From Ferruginivarius sediminum (GTDB lineage Bacteria; Pseudomonadota; Alphaproteobacteria; Kiloniellales; Rhodovibrionaceae): a stretch of 64,000 nt of DNA. Below are positions 61,985-64,000 of the stretch, one piece after another. A program made the position numbers and the translations under genes. The notes beneath the pieces are model-generated. The model was not told the origin of the DNA, did not search any database, and was given only the letters and a program-made list of their open reading frames with translations. Numbering within the stretch: the stretch's first letter is position 1; each line of letters begins with the position of its first letter. The stretch lies in NCBI RefSeq assembly GCF_003344765.1, contig NZ_QPMH01000008.1, positions 62,001 to 126,000 of the forward strand. Reading direction: 5' to 3'.

Positions 61985-63340
61985 ATGCTGACGTTGGATG
62001 ATTTGCGCAAGGAAGCAGAGGCCGGAACCATCGATACGGTTCTGGTCTGTTTTCCGGATATGTTCGGACGCCTGCTGGGCAAGCGGGCCACCGCGCATTT
62101 CTTTCTAGACTCGGTCGTCGAGGAAACCCACGCCTGCGATTACCTGCTGGCCTGCGACATGGATATGGAGCCGGTGCCCGGCTACAGGGCCGCATCCTGG
62201 GATCTTGGCTACGGAGATTTCGTCCTCAAGCCCGACGTTGGCACGCTGCGCCGCTGCGACTGGCTGGAGGGCACGGCGATCGTGCTGTGCGACCTCAGCG
62301 ACGAGGCCGGCAACGACCTGGCCCATGCCCCGCGCCAGATCCTGAAGAAGCAACTGGCGCGCCTCGACGAGCACGGCTGGACAGCCAAGATGGGCTCGGA
62401 GCTGGAATTCTACGTCTTCAACGAGTCGTACGAGTCGGCCCGCGACAACACCTACGACAACCTCGCGCACGGCGGCTGGTACATCGAGGATTACCACATC
62501 TTCCAGACGACGAAGGAAGAGCCGCTGATCCGCGCGATCCGCAACCACATGGATCGCTCCGGGGTGCCGGTCGAGGTGTCGAAGGGCGAGTTCGGGCCGG
62601 GCCAGGAGGAGATCAATCTGAAATTCGCCGAGGCGCTGGAGATGGCCGATCGCCACACGATCTACAAGAACGGCGCCAAGGAGATCGCGCACGCGTGGGG
62701 CCAGTCGCTGACCTTCATGGCAAAATACGCGTTCGAGCACGCCGGCAACTCGTTCCACCTGCACAGTTCGCTGTGGGACAAGGCCCGCGATACCGCCCTT
62801 TTTCCGGACGAGGGCGATCCGAATGGCATGAGCAGGCTGTTCCGGCACTACCTTGCGGGTCAACTGGCGCTATTCCGGGAGATGACCTACTTTTTCGCGC
62901 CTTACGTGAACTCCTACAAGCGCTTCCAGGCGGCCTCCTTCGCGCCCACCAAGGCGGCCTGGAGCTTCGACAACCGCACCGCCGGCTTCCGCATCATCGG
63001 CCACGGCAAGGGCCGGCGCGTCGAATGCCGCATCCCGGGCGCGGACGCGAATCCCTACCTGGCCTATGCCGCAACCATCGCCGCCGGGCTTTACGGCATC
63101 GAGAACGAGCTTGAGTTGCCCGAGGCCTTTTCCGGCAACGCCTACGAGGCCGAGAATGTGCCGGACGTGCCGAAAACGCTGCGCGAGGCGGTCGAGGCAC
63201 TGGACAAATCAGAGGTCATGCGCGCGGCGCTCGGCGACGAGGTGGTGGACCACTACGTCCACACCGGGCGCTGGGAGCAGTACGAGTACGACCGTCGCGT
63301 GACCGACTGGGAGCGTGTCCGACTGTTCGAACGCGGCTGA
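61985..63340 (+). CDS. Glutamine synthetase family ligase (gamma-glutamylamine synthetase-like)
   Basis: A 451-residue ATP-dependent ligase. LVCFPDMFGRLLGKRA is the N-terminal domain; the catalytic barrel has KMGSELEFYVFNESY (metal glutamates), GEFGPGQEEINLKFAEAL, GNSFHLHSSLWD and the phosphate-binding KRFQAASFAPTKAAWSFDNRT region with NRTAGFRIIG and VECRIPGADANPYL. Such GS-like enzymes often attach glutamate to polyamines or other amines instead of ammonia. The ATG at 61985 follows GGGAG. It is flanked by the amidohydrolase and an aldehyde dehydrogenase, fitting a gamma-glutamylation pathway like the puu system. Confidence 0.9.
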   Translation: MLTLDDLRKEAEAGTIDTVLVCFPDMFGRLLGKRATAHFFLDSVVEETHACDYLLACDMDMEPVPGYRAASWDLGYGDFVLKPDVGTLRRCDWLEGTAIVLCDLSDEAGNDLAHAPRQILKKQLARLDEHGWTAKMGSELEFYVFNESYESARDNTYDNLAHGGWYIEDYHIFQTTKEEPLIRAIRNHMDRSGVPVEVSKGEFGPGQEEINLKFAEALEMADRHTIYKNGAKEIAHAWGQSLTFMAKYAFEHAGNSFHLHSSLWDKARDTALFPDEGDPNGMSRLFRHYLAGQLALFREMTYFFAPYVNSYKRFQAASFAPTKAAWSFDNRTAGFRIIGHGKGRRVECRIPGADANPYLAYAATIAAGLYGIENELELPEAFSGNAYEAENVPDVPKTLREAVEALDKSEVMRAALGDEVVDHYVHTGRWEQYEYDRRVTDWERVRLFERG

Positions 63341-63386
63341 CGGCGGTCGGACCGGAATCTTGCGAAGATAAAGAGGCGGAGCAGCC

Positions 63387-64000
63387 ATGACCAAGCGCCT
63401 TCAGTGTATCTCGCCAATCGACGGGTCCGTCTACGTCGAGCGGCCATACGCAACCGATACCGAGGTGGAAGCGGCACTGGACCGCGCCGTCGCTGCCCAG
63501 CGCGCGTGGCGGGCGACGCCGCTCGATCGACGCATTGCCATCCTGAGTGACGCGGTCGATCGCATCGTTGCCGAGCGCGACGACCTCGGCGAGGAGATCA
63601 CCCGATCAATGGGCCGGCCCATTGCGGCCTCGCCGAAGGAAGCCGATATCTTCGCCGAGCGCGCCCGCTACATGCTCGATGCGGCGCCGCGGGAACTGGC
63701 GGACATCCCGGTCGCCGACGACAGCGCGAAGCACCAGTTCATCCGCCGGGAGCCTCTCGGTGTTGCGCTGATCGTGGTGCCCTGGAACTACCCTTACATG
63801 ACCGCGGTCAACGCGGTCTGGCCGGCGCTCGCGGCCGGTAACGCGGTGTTGCTGAAGCCCTCGGCGCAGACACCGCTGTCAGGCGAGCGCATGGCCCGGA
63901 TCCTGCAGGAAGCCGGACTGCCCGAGGGAGTCTTCCAGTGCCTGCACCTGGATCGCGCCACGACCGCGCGCCTCGTCGCCGACCGGCGCATCGGGTTCGT
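63387..64000 (+). CDS. Aldehyde dehydrogenase, N-terminal part
   Basis: NAD(P)-dependent aldehyde dehydrogenase cut by the window end after about 204 residues. LQCISPIDGSVYVERPYAT, DLGEEITRSMGRPIAASP, EPLGVALIVVPWNYPYM and ALAAGNAVLLKPSAQTPL are the usual N-terminal and coenzyme-binding segments; the catalytic cysteine lies beyond the window. In this module it probably oxidises the (gamma-glutamyl)aminoaldehyde made after amine oxidation. It starts 46 bases after the ligase. Confidence 0.92.
   Translation, partial: MTKRLQCISPIDGSVYVERPYATDTEVEAALDRAVAAQRAWRATPLDRRIAILSDAVDRIVAERDDLGEEITRSMGRPIAASPKEADIFAERARYMLDAAPRELADIPVADDSAKHQFIRREPLGVALIVVPWNYPYMTAVNAVWPALAAGNAVLLKPSAQTPLSGERMARILQEAGLPEGVFQCLHLDRATTARLVADRRIGF

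Overview
The window is 64 kb of GC-rich chromosomal DNA from an alphaproteobacterium, most likely Rhodospirillales in the broad sense. This rests on recognisable gene content: a chorismate mutase/hisC/tyrC block beside metX-metW, the ethylmalonyl-CoA pathway genes ecm, ccr and mcd, an adenosylcobalamin-dependent ribonucleotide reductase, a CpdR-type response regulator, a fused indolepyruvate:ferredoxin oxidoreductase, and consensus-like CtrA motifs. No rRNA, tRNA, CRISPR array, phage or intact insertion sequence was seen. The window cuts a gene at each end.

Regions. 0-3.4 kb: a minus-strand sugar or polyol module (zinc dehydrogenase, class I aldolase, FGGY kinase). 3.4-11.4 kb: a secreted protein with one c-type heme motif, a DUF3833 lipoprotein, a CPA2 antiporter, and a very large secreted protein joining a subtilisin-type domain to an M6-like domain. 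11.6-18.7 kb: methionine and aromatic amino acid biosynthesis (metX, metW, chorismate mutase, hisC, tyrC), then DUF2125, a small protein and a ChaC enzyme. 18.8-27.1 kb: an MgtC/DUF4010 membrane protein, nrdJ with a CtrA/DnaA composite site upstream, a plsC-ydcF-ftsX-ftsE run, a zinc-ribbon protein and cpdR. 27.2-33.0 kb: a Nudix and ACT-like pair, then six minus-strand genes for periplasmic and membrane electron transfer (membrane protein, cytochrome b561, two YceI proteins, cytochrome c', diheme cytochrome c).

33.2-40.1 kb: an isocitrate-lyase-superfamily enzyme, a YefM/YoeB toxin-antitoxin pair with its operator, and divergent ecm and ccr-mcd, which give acetyl-CoA assimilation through ethylmalonyl-CoA. 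40.2-46.6 kb: a TauE/SafE permease, oligoendopeptidase F, a long-chain acyl-CoA ligase and a fatty acid desaturase next to a low-GC stretch. 46.6-57.1 kb: a membrane ferredoxin-reductase-like protein with a 28-residue membrane peptide, an ATP-grasp enzyme preceded by an overlapping 58-codon reading frame, the fused IorAB enzyme, a KefB/C-type antiporter with a G13 tract upstream, and an ABC1/UbiB kinase. 57.7-64 kb: a methyltransferase, then an RpiR regulator divergent from a TRAP binding protein, EF-hand protein, N-formylglutamate amidohydrolase, glutamine-synthetase-like ligase and aldehyde dehydrogenase. That last set looks like a regulated uptake and gamma-glutamylated amine degradation module.

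The observations most worth checking are the reading frame coupled to the ATP-grasp gene, the CtrA/DnaA site upstream of nrdJ, the S8-M6 fusion whose zinc motif reads HGLGH, and the cytochrome/YceI cluster. All assignments come from reading the sequence and family knowledge. No database search was run.
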